Assembly (NCBI GenBank): GCA_015709575.1
Contig: CP054190.1
Coordinates: 2,726,616 to 2,790,615 of the forward strand
DNA length: 64,000 nt
From: Planctomycetia bacterium
GTDB lineage: Bacteria > Planctomycetota > Phycisphaerae > UBA1845 > Fen-1342
Direction: 5' to 3'
How positions within the stretch are numbered: position 1 is the first letter of the stretch; each line of letters opens with the position of its first letter. A program made the translations under genes and the position numbers. Below, in pieces: positions 7,782-17,588 of the stretch. The notes under the pieces were generated by a model that saw only the letters and a program-made list of their open reading frames with translations, was not told the origin of the DNA and made no database searches.

Positions 7782-10163
7782 CTACAGCAACTCCATCGGA
7801 TCCACGTCCACCGTCAGCCGTCGGACCGGGGGGGAGAGCCGATGCTCGTTATGCGCCAGCTCCAACAACCGCCCGACCTCGCCCCCGCGCGGCCCTCGAA
7901 TCATGACGTGCCAGCGCAACTGTCCGCGTAAGCGGCGCACGGGACACGGCGCCGGGTCATCGACGCGCAGCAGCGGGTGCACGCGCGGCGCAAACGATCG
8001 CAATTCCTTGCTGAGCGTTGCCGCGGACTCGCGGGCGCGGCCCGGGCGTTCGTCCGCCAGCACCAACCGCGCCAGACGCGAAAACGGGGGCTGGAAATAG
8101 CGCTCTCGCAGCGCCAGTTCAGCCGCGGCGAACCCCTCGTAATCCAGCTCCGCCGCGCAGCGCAGCGCCGCCTGTCCCGGATCGGCGGCCTGCAGGACCG
8201 CCAGCGACTCGCCCTCTTTCCGCCCCGCCCGCCCCACCACCTGCACCATCAACTGAAACACCCGCTCCGCCGCGCGGAAGTCCGGCAGGCGCAGCGCCGC
8301 GTCCGCATCAATCACGCCGACCAGCCGCACCCCCGGAAAATCCAGCCCCTTCGCAATCAGTTGCGTGCCGATCAGCACGTCCGCTTCGCGCCGCTCGAAG
8401 CGCTGCAGCGCCGCTGCGTAGTCGCGCCGGTGCAGCAGCGTGTCCCGGTCGAGGCGCATCAGGCGGGCCGTGGGCAGCGCCGCAGTCAGTTCTTCTTCGA
8501 GCCGCTGAATTCCGGATCCGCCCGGTGAGAGCGTTCCGCCGCAGGTCTGGTCCGCGCAGGTGCGCGGAGCGGCTGTCTGCACGCCGCAGCGATGACACTT
8601 CACGACAGCCCGCGCTCGATGCAGCACCATCGGCCGTCCGCAACGCTCACACGCCACGCGGATGCCGCAGCGCACGCAGCGCAGCATCGTGGAAAACCCG
8701 CGCCGATTGTGCAGCAGGATCACCTGTTCTCCGGCCGCGACCGCAGACTGCACCAGCGCGACAAGCTCCCTGCTCATCACGGGCCGGTCGTCCGCACCCG
8801 CATCTGCCCCGCCGGGCGATTTCAGGAGTCGGACCTCGGGCAGGCGGGCGCCCGGCACCCGCTCCGGCAGCCGCAGCAAGCGGTAGTGGGGCAGATGGGT
8901 CGCGTTGTGCCATGTTTCCAGGGCCGGCGTGGCCGATCCCAGCACGACGGGGATGCCCTCGATCCGGGCGCGCAGGATGGCCGCGTCGCGCGCGTGGTAG
9001 AACGGCGCCGCGAGATTCTTGTAGCTGGGCTCCTGTTCCTCATCCACTACGATCAGCCCGGGATGCGGCAGCGGCGCGAACACGGCGGTGCGCGTGCCGA
9101 TCACCACGTCCGCGTCACCCGCCGCGATCCGCCGCAGGCTGTCCAGCCGGGCCGTCGGGGTCATGCGGCTGTGCAGGACGGCGGTGCGATCAAAGCGCCG
9201 CGCCAGGCGCTCGACGATCTGCGTCGCCAGCATGATCTCGGGCACCAGCAGAATCGCCTGTCGCCCGCGACGAATCACCTCGCGAATCGCGCGAACGTAC
9301 ACTTCGGTCTTGCCGCTGCCGGGCACGCCGAACAGAAGATTGACACGGAAGCCGGCTGCGCGGTCGAAGTCGTCCGCAAGTGCGGAAAGTGCAGCGGTCT
9401 GCCCCCCGTTCAGCGCGAACGCATCCTCCGGCGATAGCGGCCCCGCAGTGGCAGTTGTCGAATTCGTCGCGGCCGCTGATGCGCAGTCCCCATCGGCGGC
9501 CACAGGGGCACACCCCCCGGATTCCGGCGCGGGTGAGCGCGAATCCGCGCCGGTTGCGGTGGAATACTCGCGCCGGACGGAAAATCGCTCCTCCTGCGCG
9601 ATCCAGCCGCGCTGCGCCATCAGGCGCAGCGTCGCGGCCGACACCGCCGCGGATCGAAGCAGCTCGTCCCGGGTGATCGGCGCGGCCCCCAGCACTTCGA
9701 GAACGCGCCGCTGGCCGGCGCTGACGCGCGCACCGTCCGGTGGCGCGTTCCCGGCTCTCATCAGGACGCGCCGCTCGCGCCGGCCTTTTCGCGCGGCGGC
9801 GGGAATCAGCGTGAAGAACACGCGCCCGATCGGGCAGGCGTAATGGGCGCTCACCTGCACGCCCAGGGCGGCAAGCCCCGGCGTCAGCAGGGGGCCGGGC
9901 TGAATAACGCGGATCATTCGCGGCAGGCTGTGGGTCCACTCCCCTTCGCTGACGCGGACGCACACGCCGGTCAGTTCGCCGCGGCCGGCGCGGCGGGGAA
10001 TGGCAACGATCGCGCCAGGGGAAACATCGGCACGAAGCGCCTCGGGCACAGCCACCGGGCGCAGAGAAAAGGAGCGGCTTTTCACGGCGACGTCGGCGAT
10101 CGGACCGATGACCGGTCGGCCCTCCGACGGCAGCAGCCATAACTGGCGGGAATCCTGTGACAC
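7782..10163 (-). CDS. priA: Primosomal protein N' (replication-restart helicase PriA)
   Basis: Superfamily 2 DNA helicase that reloads the replisome at stalled forks. The 793-residue product has the N-terminal DNA-binding region with the family segment AHYACPIGRVF. Walker A is GVPGSGKTEVYV; motif II is VDEEQEPSYK, so the usual DEEH has Gln at its last position. Motif III is LGSATPALETW. The zinc-binding insertion has four C-x2-C-like pairs (CVRCGIRVACERCG, CHRCG, CADQTCGG), and motifs V-VI read IGTQLIAKGLDFP and QVVGRAGR. The start is GTG at 10163. An Ala/Ser-rich linker around residue 220 lengthens it slightly over the 730-residue norm. Assignment is secure. Confidence 0.93.
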   Translation of the reverse strand: MSQDSRQLWLLPSEGRPVIGPIADVAVKSRSFSLRPVAVPEALRADVSPGAIVAIPRRAGRGELTGVCVRVSEGEWTHSLPRMIRVIQPGPLLTPGLAALGVQVSAHYACPIGRVFFTLIPAAARKGRRERRVLMRAGNAPPDGARVSAGQRRVLEVLGAAPITRDELLRSAAVSAATLRLMAQRGWIAQEERFSVRREYSTATGADSRSPAPESGGCAPVAADGDCASAAATNSTTATAGPLSPEDAFALNGGQTAALSALADDFDRAAGFRVNLLFGVPGSGKTEVYVRAIREVIRRGRQAILLVPEIMLATQIVERLARRFDRTAVLHSRMTPTARLDSLRRIAAGDADVVIGTRTAVFAPLPHPGLIVVDEEQEPSYKNLAAPFYHARDAAILRARIEGIPVVLGSATPALETWHNATHLPHYRLLRLPERVPGARLPEVRLLKSPGGADAGADDRPVMSRELVALVQSAVAAGEQVILLHNRRGFSTMLRCVRCGIRVACERCGRPMVLHRARAVVKCHRCGVQTAAPRTCADQTCGGTLSPGGSGIQRLEEELTAALPTARLMRLDRDTLLHRRDYAAALQRFERREADVLIGTQLIAKGLDFPGVRLVGVIDADAALRLPDFRAAERVFQLMVQVVGRAGRKEGESLAVLQAADPGQAALRCAAELDYEGFAAAELALRERYFQPPFSRLARLVLADERPGRARESAATLSKELRSFAPRVHPLLRVDDPAPCPVRRLRGQLRWHVMIRGPRGGEVGRLLELAHNEHRLSPPVRRLTVDVDPMELL

Positions 10164-10270
10164 GCGCTACACCGCCCCGGAGCTATCTCGACGGCCGTCA
10201 CGACGGCATTGTCGCGCCGCCAGCGCCTTCACAGCGGACGGCACGGACGCGGCCGGCACGAACCTCGGCG

Positions 10271-12430
10271 CTATTCGCGGACCTGCACCGGCGTGGTGAT
10301 GTCCTGGTCGCGCGCATCGCGGAATCGCCCGGGGTTCGCCTCACGATATTCCTTCATGCCTGGCGGCTCCGGATACGCCGCGGCCAGGTCAAAACCGAAG
10401 CGCTGACACTCCTCGACGAACATCGGCCGAAGCACGTCGTAGACCGGCCGCTGCAGGCCATAGGGCAGCAGCTTCCACAGCCGGGCGCGGATCGACGCGG
10501 AGACGTCGGTCGTCGGGATCAAAGTAAAGTAGAGCGCGATCAGGCGGTCCTCCACCATCTGTTCGATCGGCGGCAGCATCCGGCTCTCGGCAATCTTGTC
10601 CACACGGCTTTCGCTGTAACGGCGGTGGATTTCGGCGGCCATGCGCATCGCGGTGGCGTAGCCGTCGAACTCGCTGCGCAGCATCTCGTTGAAGGCCTTG
10701 TCGATGAAGCCCGAGATCGCGCCGCGGGCGTGCTCCTGCGAATCCATCATCTCGTAGAAAATGTCGAACACGAAGTCGCGCAGCGGCTTGAGGTAGGCCT
10801 CTCGCGGCCGGCCGTTCTGGTCCAGGCCGTAGGTCTCGCGCAGAAAGTCGTAGTACTTTTGCGCCTCGCGGATCCGCCCCGCGAAGTACAGGTCGCGGAT
10901 CGACTCCTGCAGGAAGCTGCTGTGCCCGGTGCGGTAATTCTCGCCAGCGCCGCGCTTGTCGGGATCATTGTCGAAATTCGGACCGTAGACGAGATAGGCC
11001 CGGTGCATCGGCTCGATGAAGTTCAGGTCGGTCGTGAAGTCGATGTAGCTGCGCGAGATATCGTCCGGGTACGGCTCAAAGATCAGCCGGTTGCGGTTCT
11101 TGAGGTTACGCAGCGAGAAGAACAGCAAACGCGTGGTGTTGAGCTTGTCGTTGCGGAAGCTGGATATCGTCTCGTTGCCCGCCACCAGCCCGCGGTTGAT
11201 CCAGTAGAGGCTCGATGAATCAACCGTACGCCAGTCCATCGGACCGAACACACGCGTCAGTTCGATCAACTCCAGCGGGTTCAGCTTGAAAGCCTCGGCC
11301 AGCGCCCGATGCTGGACGTGCCGCACGAGCGCCATCCCGTCCGGATCCTTGCGCGTCACACCAACAATCTGATCGAAGCGCTGCAGCACCTCTTCGTCGT
11401 GGCGCTTGGACTTCTTCAAAGACGTCAGCATGGCCGGCGGATCGGCGAGTTGCCGATAGCGCATCATGAAGTTCCACGCCAGGCCGGTCTGATGAAAGAA
11501 CTCCTCCTCGGTAAGCGGCTCCGCGGTGATCTTCACGCCAAGCTCGGCCAACTTCGCGACCATCTCGCGCGCGGCGGGATGCGCCGCGTAGAGATCGTCC
11601 AGCTTCAACGGTGTGTCCGCGATCACCTGCAGGCGATCGACCGCCGCCTTCTGCGCCACCTCGAACGGCGTGGGTCCGTCCTCGCTTTCGCGCGCCATCG
11701 GCAACACCGACTCGGGCAGCGGGCGGTCATCCGGCGACAATGGGCGCTCGCCGCGGCGCTGCGCCTCCGTCAGGGAGGCCGCAAAAAGGTCGGACAGCTC
11801 CATCTTTTTGACGACGCTCTCGAGATGCGCGCCCGGCTCAAAGCCGCCCAGGTTTCCGTAGGCCTCCGGCGGCGAGCCCAGGACGAGGTGAATCCGCCAG
11901 GCCCAGGCGCGCTTGTAATCGAAGTGAAAATCATCGACCGGCTGCGCCATCTTATTGACGTAGATGAACGCCAGTTGCTTGTAGAGGTTGATCGCCCGCG
12001 GGTTGTGGCGCAGCCCCTCGTCACGGAGCAGCCGCACGCCGTTATAGACCCAGTTCCAGCGCTCCTCGGGTGTGTACGTCGTGACCGATATGTTCCACGC
12101 CATGTTCCAGGCGTTGAACTCCCACACGGCCGGGAAGCGCGGCTGGAGCCGGCAGATCCAGCGCGACAACTCCATCGCGTCGTAATAGCGTCCCTGCTGC
12201 TTGTAGGTGTCGGCCCGGACGAAGGCGAGATTGACCAGCAGACTGCGAAAGGCGCCGAACGCCTGCACCGCGAACACGAAGTCCGGCGGTGCGTTTTCCG
12301 CGGGGTTGTCCGAACCCATCATGTTCAGCGGACGGCGGCCCTCGTTGATCGGCGGCACCAGCACGGACGAGCCGTACACCAGCCCGCCGGCGACGACCAG
12401 CGCGACGACTTGAATCAGGCGCGGCGACAT
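10271..12430 (-). CDS. Hypothetical membrane-anchored TPR-like protein, 719 aa
   Basis: No named family recognised. Residues 5-25 are a single hydrophobic anchor (LIQVVALVVAGGLVYGSSVLV), leaving a large extracytoplasmic body. That body is helical and resembles tetratricopeptide units: around residues 70-130, ADTYKQQGRYYDAMELSRW, then C-R-L-Q-P-R-F-P-A-V-W-E-F-N-A-W-N. Further helices are rich in Trp, Tyr and Arg. It directly follows an ABC-2 permease gene (37 bases), which itself overlaps an ABC ATPase gene, so it is probably the exterior partner of that transporter. Conserved length and tight packing suggest a module rather than chance neighbours. Possible roles are envelope assembly or substrate hand-over; neither is shown by sequence. 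Confidence 0.7.
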   Translation of the reverse strand: MSPRLIQVVALVVAGGLVYGSSVLVPPINEGRRPLNMMGSDNPAENAPPDFVFAVQAFGAFRSLLVNLAFVRADTYKQQGRYYDAMELSRWICRLQPRFPAVWEFNAWNMAWNISVTTYTPEERWNWVYNGVRLLRDEGLRHNPRAINLYKQLAFIYVNKMAQPVDDFHFDYKRAWAWRIHLVLGSPPEAYGNLGGFEPGAHLESVVKKMELSDLFAASLTEAQRRGERPLSPDDRPLPESVLPMARESEDGPTPFEVAQKAAVDRLQVIADTPLKLDDLYAAHPAAREMVAKLAELGVKITAEPLTEEEFFHQTGLAWNFMMRYRQLADPPAMLTSLKKSKRHDEEVLQRFDQIVGVTRKDPDGMALVRHVQHRALAEAFKLNPLELIELTRVFGPMDWRTVDSSSLYWINRGLVAGNETISSFRNDKLNTTRLLFFSLRNLKNRNRLIFEPYPDDISRSYIDFTTDLNFIEPMHRAYLVYGPNFDNDPDKRGAGENYRTGHSSFLQESIRDLYFAGRIREAQKYYDFLRETYGLDQNGRPREAYLKPLRDFVFDIFYEMMDSQEHARGAISGFIDKAFNEMLRSEFDGYATAMRMAAEIHRRYSESRVDKIAESRMLPPIEQMVEDRLIALYFTLIPTTDVSASIRARLWKLLPYGLQRPVYDVLRPMFVEECQRFGFDLAAAYPEPPGMKEYREANPGRFRDARDQDITTPVQVRE

Positions 12431-12467
12431 GCCGACAACCTCCCGTCCGGTTTGCGGCGAAACGCGA

Positions 12468-13916
12468 TCAGAGCTGCGTTTCCGCGATCTCGCGTCGGTC
12501 GAAGATGTACCAGCCCACCACCAGCAGCATCGCCAGCCCGAAGCCCAGCGTGTGCAGCAGCGTCATCCAAAGCGTGTCGCCGCTGATCAGCAGCCCGTCC
12601 ACCAGCGCTGTTGTTCCATCATAGCGCGTAAAGTCCGGGAAGCCGAAATTGAGCAGCGGCCCCAGGAGAAAGCCGCGCACCAGCGGCCCCCACTCGCCGA
12701 AGGGATCGACGCTGGCGTCCCAGCCCTCCACGTCGAGGTCCGCCCCCAGCGCCGACATCCACCACGGCTTGGCGACGCAGATCATCAGCCACGTGAAGAC
12801 GCAGAAGCACGCCACGGGGAAGGAGACAAACGTGCTGAAAAACAGCCCCATCGCCGCGAGAAAGCCCAGCCGCAGCAGAATAATGACCAGCGCCTTGAGG
12901 TAGTTCACCTCAAACGTGCCGGCCGGGTAGTAGAGCATCAGGGCGGTGCGGCCCTCGAATGTCACGGTCGTGTTTCGCCCCCGGCCGTCGCCCTCATCCC
13001 AGGCCGCCACCGTCAGCGACGCCTTGCCGTTCATCACGACCGTGTCGCGCACGAAGAAGGCGTGCGTATCGCCGCTGCGCTGCTTGGTGACGAAGGGCAT
13101 CGGCATCAGCGGAGCGCCGGTCTCGGGGTCGTTGAACACCCACGCCAACGGCAGCAACTCGTCCTGCGGGATTGGCAGCCCGCGCGCGCGGAAGGTCACC
13201 TGTATCAGGTGCGGATCATCCGCCGCGGCCTCGCTCGACACCTCGGCCGCGACCTTTTCCACCGGCCGCTGCACCGGCAGATTCTCAAACTCAAACGTCT
13301 TGAGTTGGTTCGGCCGGATCACCAGCCACTGGTCCCGCAGCTCCTTGTTTCGCTCGCGCAGGGCGCTGAGACGGTCCGACGGCTGAAGCGCCCCATCGGC
13401 GATGCGCTTCTCCACGTCGCGCGTGGCGTCGGCCCGAAAGTCCGGCTCGACCGGCCGCGCAGCGTGTCGCGCCGTCCAGACCGACTGATCCAGCTTCATC
13501 CGATCGCGCTCGAACTCAACCGGCTGCGCACGCAGGTACGACGCGAAGAAGTAAATCGCGCCGGCGCACAGTGCCAGCACGGCCGTGTTCAGCAGCATCA
13601 CCCCCAGCCACTTGCCGCACAGAATCTCGAACCGCCGCACCGGCTTGGTGACAACCAGGTGAATGACGTTGTTGCGGATTTCGCCGGCCAGCGTGCTGCA
13701 CGAGAGAAAGATCGTCGCGAGCGCCAGGCACAGGCTGGCCGCGTTGAGGCCATAATCGAGGAAGTTCTGAACCCGGCCGGCCAGCGTCTCGTCGCCGCGC
13801 AGCCAAAAGGGCATGTTCAGCACCAGCAGCGCCAGCACGATTACGAACACCAGGACGATGCGCATGCGCACACCTTCCCAGAAGGTCAGCCGTGCAATCG
13901 CCCAGATGCGCGTCAT
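12468..13916 (-). CDS. ABC-2 type transporter permease
   Basis: Integral membrane subunit of an ABC exporter, 482 residues. An N-terminal cytoplasmic helix (ARLTFWEGVRMR) leads into a first membrane span (IVLVFVIVLALLVLNM), with further spans near residues 58-80, 115-135, 335-355 and 360-385 and a last one near 455-475. Between spans two and five is a roughly 200-residue extracytoplasmic domain. The signature R-N-N-V-I-H-L-V-V-T-K-P-V-R-R-F of GldF/NosY-like permeases is present near residue 83. Its ATG overlaps the TGA of the ATPase gene by four bases (ATGA), so the two are translationally coupled. It pairs functionally with that ATPase; the substrate is unknown. Confidence 0.85.
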   Translation of the reverse strand: MTRIWAIARLTFWEGVRMRIVLVFVIVLALLVLNMPFWLRGDETLAGRVQNFLDYGLNAASLCLALATIFLSCSTLAGEIRNNVIHLVVTKPVRRFEILCGKWLGVMLLNTAVLALCAGAIYFFASYLRAQPVEFERDRMKLDQSVWTARHAARPVEPDFRADATRDVEKRIADGALQPSDRLSALRERNKELRDQWLVIRPNQLKTFEFENLPVQRPVEKVAAEVSSEAAADDPHLIQVTFRARGLPIPQDELLPLAWVFNDPETGAPLMPMPFVTKQRSGDTHAFFVRDTVVMNGKASLTVAAWDEGDGRGRNTTVTFEGRTALMLYYPAGTFEVNYLKALVIILLRLGFLAAMGLFFSTFVSFPVACFCVFTWLMICVAKPWWMSALGADLDVEGWDASVDPFGEWGPLVRGFLLGPLLNFGFPDFTRYDGTTALVDGLLISGDTLWMTLLHTLGFGLAMLLVVGWYIFDRREIAETQL

Positions 13917-15076
13917 CGGCGATCCCCGCCCGCCAGGTCATCGAGCAGCCCCCGATCCGCGTCATTCTGCTTCGGCAACGCCGCCGGCGACACGGCTCCG
14001 GGGGCTGCTCGCGGCTCGGGCGGCGCGGCGGGCTTCGAATCGGCCCGCTGCAGCTGCTCCAGCACGTCGCGATCTGTAGACGGGGCTGCCTGCGAAGGCG
14101 CCGGCCGATCCACCGGCTCCGCCCGCAGCAGCGAATCCAGTACGGCACGACCGCCGTCCGCGCCGCCCAGGAAGCCCGCCACGTCGCCGGCCGCCTGGCT
14201 GCCGTGCGTCTCGACCTGCGCCCGGCGGGCCTCTTCGACAATCCGCAGAAACAGCGCCTCGAGGCGGTCCAGCGGCACGGACACGCTCACGCTCTTGCCC
14301 TCGCGCTGCTCGATCAAACGCTGAATCTCGGCCAGCGTTTCCGGCCGCAAGCGCTCGCAGGTGAGCTGGATCATGTCGCGACGGCTGAGCACCTCCTGCA
14401 TCGTGCCCGCGACCTGCACGCGTCCGCCGTACAGGATCGTGACCCGGCTGCACACCTCCTCGACGTCGGCCAGCAGATGGCTCGACAGCAGGATCGTCTT
14501 TCGCAGTTCGTGCCCCAGCCGCACGATGATGTCCTTCACCAGCTTTGCGCCGATCGGGTCCAGCCCGCTGGTCGGCTCATCCAGAATCAGCAGATCGGGG
14601 TCGTTGATCAGCGCCTGCGCCAGGCCGATGCGCCGCGCCATGCCCTTGGAATACTCCCCTACCGGCCGCCGCGCCGCCCCGCGCAGCCCCACCATGTCGA
14701 GCAACTCCTCGATCCGCCGCACGCGCTCCTTCCGCGAAATCTGGAAGAGCGTGCCGTAGTAATGCAGCGTCTCGCGCGCGTTCAGAAAACGATAGGAATA
14801 AGATTCCTCGGGCAGGTAGCCGATGCGAGCCTTGGTGCGCACGTCGCTGGCGGGCCGGCCGAAGACGCTGACGGTGCCGCGCGTCGGGTGCAGCAGCCCA
14901 AGAATCATCTTGATCGTCGTGCTCTTGCCGCTGCCATTCGGCCCCAGCAGGCCGAAAATCTCGCCCGGCTCGACCGCCAGGTCCACGTCCACCACGGCGC
15001 GAACACGAGCGCGGCGCCAGAAATCCAGGTAGGTCTTCGACAGCCCGACAACGCGGATGATCGCCGATACGCTCAC
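13913..15076 (-). CDS. ABC transporter ATP-binding protein (ABC-2/GldA-NosF type) with long C-terminal tail
   Basis: ATPase subunit of the adjacent ABC-2 exporter. Walker A is GPNGSGKST, the signature is EYSKGMARRIGLAQAL, and Walker B is DLLILDEPTSGLDP followed by the H-loop SSHLLADVEEV. Start is GTG at 15076. The nucleotide-binding domain fills about residues 1-230. The remaining 150 residues form a regulatory-like segment and then a Pro/Ala/Asp-rich tail (GRAVLDSLLRAEPVDRPAPS) containing a repeated motif, (R)-x-V-L-(D/E)-x-L-L or L-L-D-D-L, that may be a docking peptide. It is the gene before the permease, overlapping it by 4 bases. Family is certain, substrate unknown. Confidence 0.88.
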   Translation of the reverse strand: MSVSAIIRVVGLSKTYLDFWRRARVRAVVDVDLAVEPGEIFGLLGPNGSGKSTTIKMILGLLHPTRGTVSVFGRPASDVRTKARIGYLPEESYSYRFLNARETLHYYGTLFQISRKERVRRIEELLDMVGLRGAARRPVGEYSKGMARRIGLAQALINDPDLLILDEPTSGLDPIGAKLVKDIIVRLGHELRKTILLSSHLLADVEEVCSRVTILYGGRVQVAGTMQEVLSRRDMIQLTCERLRPETLAEIQRLIEQREGKSVSVSVPLDRLEALFLRIVEEARRAQVETHGSQAAGDVAGFLGGADGGRAVLDSLLRAEPVDRPAPSQAAPSTDRDVLEQLQRADSKPAAPPEPRAAPGAVSPAALPKQNDADRGLLDDLAGGDRR

Positions 15077-15197
15077 GCTCGATATCCCTTCACCTGTTCC
15101 GCCGCCGGGAACTCGTCCGCGCTCATTCGCAGGCCTGCCGCATCACGCCGATTCAGGCGCAACGCCCGCGCGTCTCCGGGCAACGGCGCGAACCGCC

Positions 15198-16544
15198 TTA
15201 ATGCCCGTCGCGCCGCACGCCACCCTCATATCGCCGCTTCTCGCGGTCGAGCAACTTGGTCAGGTCGCGATTGGTCCAGATCTCCAGCGGCCCCATCGCC
15301 GGCAGGAACATCAGCTCATTTTCCGCGCTGCCAAGCACCACGCTGCGCACATCATTCCAGATGCGCATGGTGGTCAGCGCCGGATCAAGCTGATACTGCT
15401 CGCGAAGAAACTCGAACTGCGCCACCTCCGTCTCCGCCGTCTGGCGAATTTCGTTGGCGCGCGAGCGGGCCATGCTCAGGATCTCAGCCACGTCGCCCTC
15501 CGCCGACACGAGCAATACGTCGATGCGGTCGCGCAGCGCCTGCACCTTTTCGGCCGGCTCGCCCAGAGTCTGCGCCGCTCCATAGGATTCGATCGCCGCG
15601 GTCAGCTCGGCGTGATTCGGGCCGGCGGCGCGGGTCAATTCGCGGGTCGCATCCTGCAGCGCCGTTTCCTTTTCCTTCTTGGCCGTGTTCTCGGCGTTGG
15701 TCACTTCGTCAAACGCCTCGCGCACCTGGAACGGGTACACGATGTCCGCGACGACCTTGTCCACCACGATGCCGCTCTGGTGCCTGTCGAGCAGCGCCTG
15801 CAGACGATCTTTCACCCCGGCCACCACCGCCGCCTTACCCGCGCCGCCGACGTCCTCGATCCGCTGCGTCGCCATCGTCCGCACCACCGCCTGCTCCAGC
15901 AGTCGCACGATGAAACGGTCATAGTCGGCGCGCTCGCGATCCTGCTGTGCGATCCGGCGAATGGACTCGGCCTCGTGGATGTTCCGCACAAACGCCTCGG
16001 CGTCGCGGATGCGATACTCAATCTGCCAGATGCCGTGCGACAGGTTCTGATCACCGGTGAGCATCGCACCGTCCGTTTCCGGCCGGGGCAGATTGTTCAT
16101 CGGCAGCACTTCGGCCAGCGGCCGCCCGCGGTCCTCGTCGCGGCGCCGGAAAACGAACGTGTCGATCGAGCGCGTCTGCGTGGTGCCGGGAACGAGGATC
16201 TTCTCGTCAAATGGTTCGGGCAGCGCAAACGACCAGCCCGGCTTACGCACCACCTGGCCGTCCTGCTCCAGCAGCCGGCCAAACCGCACGATCAGCCCCT
16301 GTTCGCCGGGGCCAACGCTCAGCACGCCCGTCGTGACGTACGCCACCACCAGCGCCACCATGATCACGCGCAGCACGTTAAAGCCGGCCCGTAGCGCATT
16401 GACCAGCGACTGCTGCGCCGGGTCCGACGAAAAATCCGGCGGCGGGGCGTCCGGCTCATCGTGATGGTGATGATGCCCGTGATGATGATGGCCATGATGG
16501 TGATCGTGGCCGTCGTGATGTCGCAGGAGTCGCGGGTTTCGCAT
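15198..16544 (-). CDS. SPFH/band-7 protein (HflK/HflC-like) with histidine-rich N-terminus
   Basis: Membrane-anchored SPFH-domain protein, 448 residues, related to HflK/HflC, which cage and regulate the FtsH protease. One membrane span lies near residues 57-78 (VIMVALVVAYVTTGVLSV). The SPFH domain follows (GEQGLIVRFGRL, then DQNLSHGIWQIEYRI), then a long helical coiled-coil region (residues 260-370) and a short C-terminal domain. Before the span is a remarkable run of His with Asp/Gly (residues 9-28), a likely Zn/Ni/Cu-binding patch on the cytoplasmic side. It starts 6 bases after the stop of the preceding HflC-like gene, in a three-gene SPFH operon. Family is firm; metal binding is inferred from composition. 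Confidence 0.8.
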   Translation of the reverse strand: MRNPRLLRHHDGHDHHHGHHHHGHHHHHDEPDAPPPDFSSDPAQQSLVNALRAGFNVLRVIMVALVVAYVTTGVLSVGPGEQGLIVRFGRLLEQDGQVVRKPGWSFALPEPFDEKILVPGTTQTRSIDTFVFRRRDEDRGRPLAEVLPMNNLPRPETDGAMLTGDQNLSHGIWQIEYRIRDAEAFVRNIHEAESIRRIAQQDRERADYDRFIVRLLEQAVVRTMATQRIEDVGGAGKAAVVAGVKDRLQALLDRHQSGIVVDKVVADIVYPFQVREAFDEVTNAENTAKKEKETALQDATRELTRAAGPNHAELTAAIESYGAAQTLGEPAEKVQALRDRIDVLLVSAEGDVAEILSMARSRANEIRQTAETEVAQFEFLREQYQLDPALTTMRIWNDVRSVVLGSAENELMFLPAMGPLEIWTNRDLTKLLDREKRRYEGGVRRDGH

Positions 16545-16550
16545 GACGCT

Positions 16551-17516
16551 CTACCGCCCTCCCTCGTTCGAGCCGGCCGGCAGCATCTCCGCGTCCGCCC
16601 GCGGCGGCTTGCCATCCGCCGGCGGCTGCGACATCAGCCGCGAAATTTGTGCCGCCGAATCGAAGAAGATCGTGGACTTCTCCTTCAGCGCGATCCGCAG
16701 CGCGTCCATGGCCCGCAGCCAGATAAAGAAATCGCGATCTTCGGGGCGAATCTGCGCCAAAATCCGCGCGCTGGACTCAAAACCCGCCGATGCGATCATC
16801 TCGGCCTTGGTCACGGCGAACTGCCGGATCTGGTCCGCGGCGGACTTGGCCCGCGAGCGAATCGCCTGCGCCTGCGAAGCGCCCTCCCCGCGATACCGTG
16901 CCGCGATCGTCTGCCGCTCCGCCTTCTGGCTCTCAAACACCGCCTGCGTCACCTGCTCCGGCAGCGAGATGCGCCGAATGCCCACCGACACCAGCTCTAT
17001 GCCGTAATCGCGACGGATGTCCGCGGCGGCGATGTCGCGCAGCGCCGTCTCGATCTCGTCGTAGGTCGCGTTGACCGCTTCCGCATCCAACCCCACGAAC
17101 GCCGACATGTCGTACCGCCCGATCACCGCGGCGCGCACGTCGTTCAGCCGCGAGCGCAACTGCTGCTCGGCGGTGCGATCGGTCTGCAAGCGGATCGAGT
17201 ATTGCAGCGGGTCGGCCACCCGCCACAGCGCGTACAGGCCAAGGATCACGTTCTTCTGATCCCGCGTCTTGATCTCGATTTCCGGCGTATCGAGCACGCG
17301 CAATCGTCGGTCGTAGACGTGCACCGCGTCGACGAGCGGGATCTTGAAATACACGCCCGGCTCATCCTTGCGGCTGTGCTCGTCCGCCTGCCCCAGCCGG
17401 ACGCGCACTGCCACCTCGTTGAACCGCACCTGGAAACGCACCATGTATACGACCAGCAGCAGCACGAGCAATCCGCCCGTGATCAGCGGCAACAGCGGCA
17501 CCTTTCGCATCGGCAC
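16551..17516 (-). CDS. hflC: SPFH/band-7 protein, HflC-like
   Basis: A 321-residue SPFH protein. It has one N-terminal membrane anchor (LLPLITGGLLVLLLVVYMV, residues 8-26) and the SPFH domain (NEVAVRVRLGQ, then GVYFKIPLVDAVHVYDRRLRVLD, the classic HflC pattern). A helical stalk follows, with QKAERQTIAARYRGEGASQA, very close to the E. coli HflC helix, and then a Pro-rich tail. This is the most HflC-like of the three SPFH proteins here. It sits 72 bases downstream of the large HflK-like gene and 6 bases upstream of the His-rich one. Expected to form a heteromeric ring or cage with its neighbours in the cytoplasmic membrane; whether FtsH is the client cannot be seen. Confidence 0.85.
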   Translation of the reverse strand: MPMRKVPLLPLITGGLLVLLLVVYMVRFQVRFNEVAVRVRLGQADEHSRKDEPGVYFKIPLVDAVHVYDRRLRVLDTPEIEIKTRDQKNVILGLYALWRVADPLQYSIRLQTDRTAEQQLRSRLNDVRAAVIGRYDMSAFVGLDAEAVNATYDEIETALRDIAAADIRRDYGIELVSVGIRRISLPEQVTQAVFESQKAERQTIAARYRGEGASQAQAIRSRAKSAADQIRQFAVTKAEMIASAGFESSARILAQIRPEDRDFFIWLRAMDALRIALKEKSTIFFDSAAQISRLMSQPPADGKPPRADAEMLPAGSNEGGR

Positions 17517-17588
17517 TCCTTCGTCGATCCTGCGTTTCGCCGCCGGGCGATCCCCCGGTCCGTCGGCGACATGGTTCCCGAAAATCTG

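Noticed and set aside
6778-8100. Plus-strand frame of 440 residues within lptD/priA
   Set aside because: Arg/His-rich shadow of two well-supported minus-strand genes; no motif.
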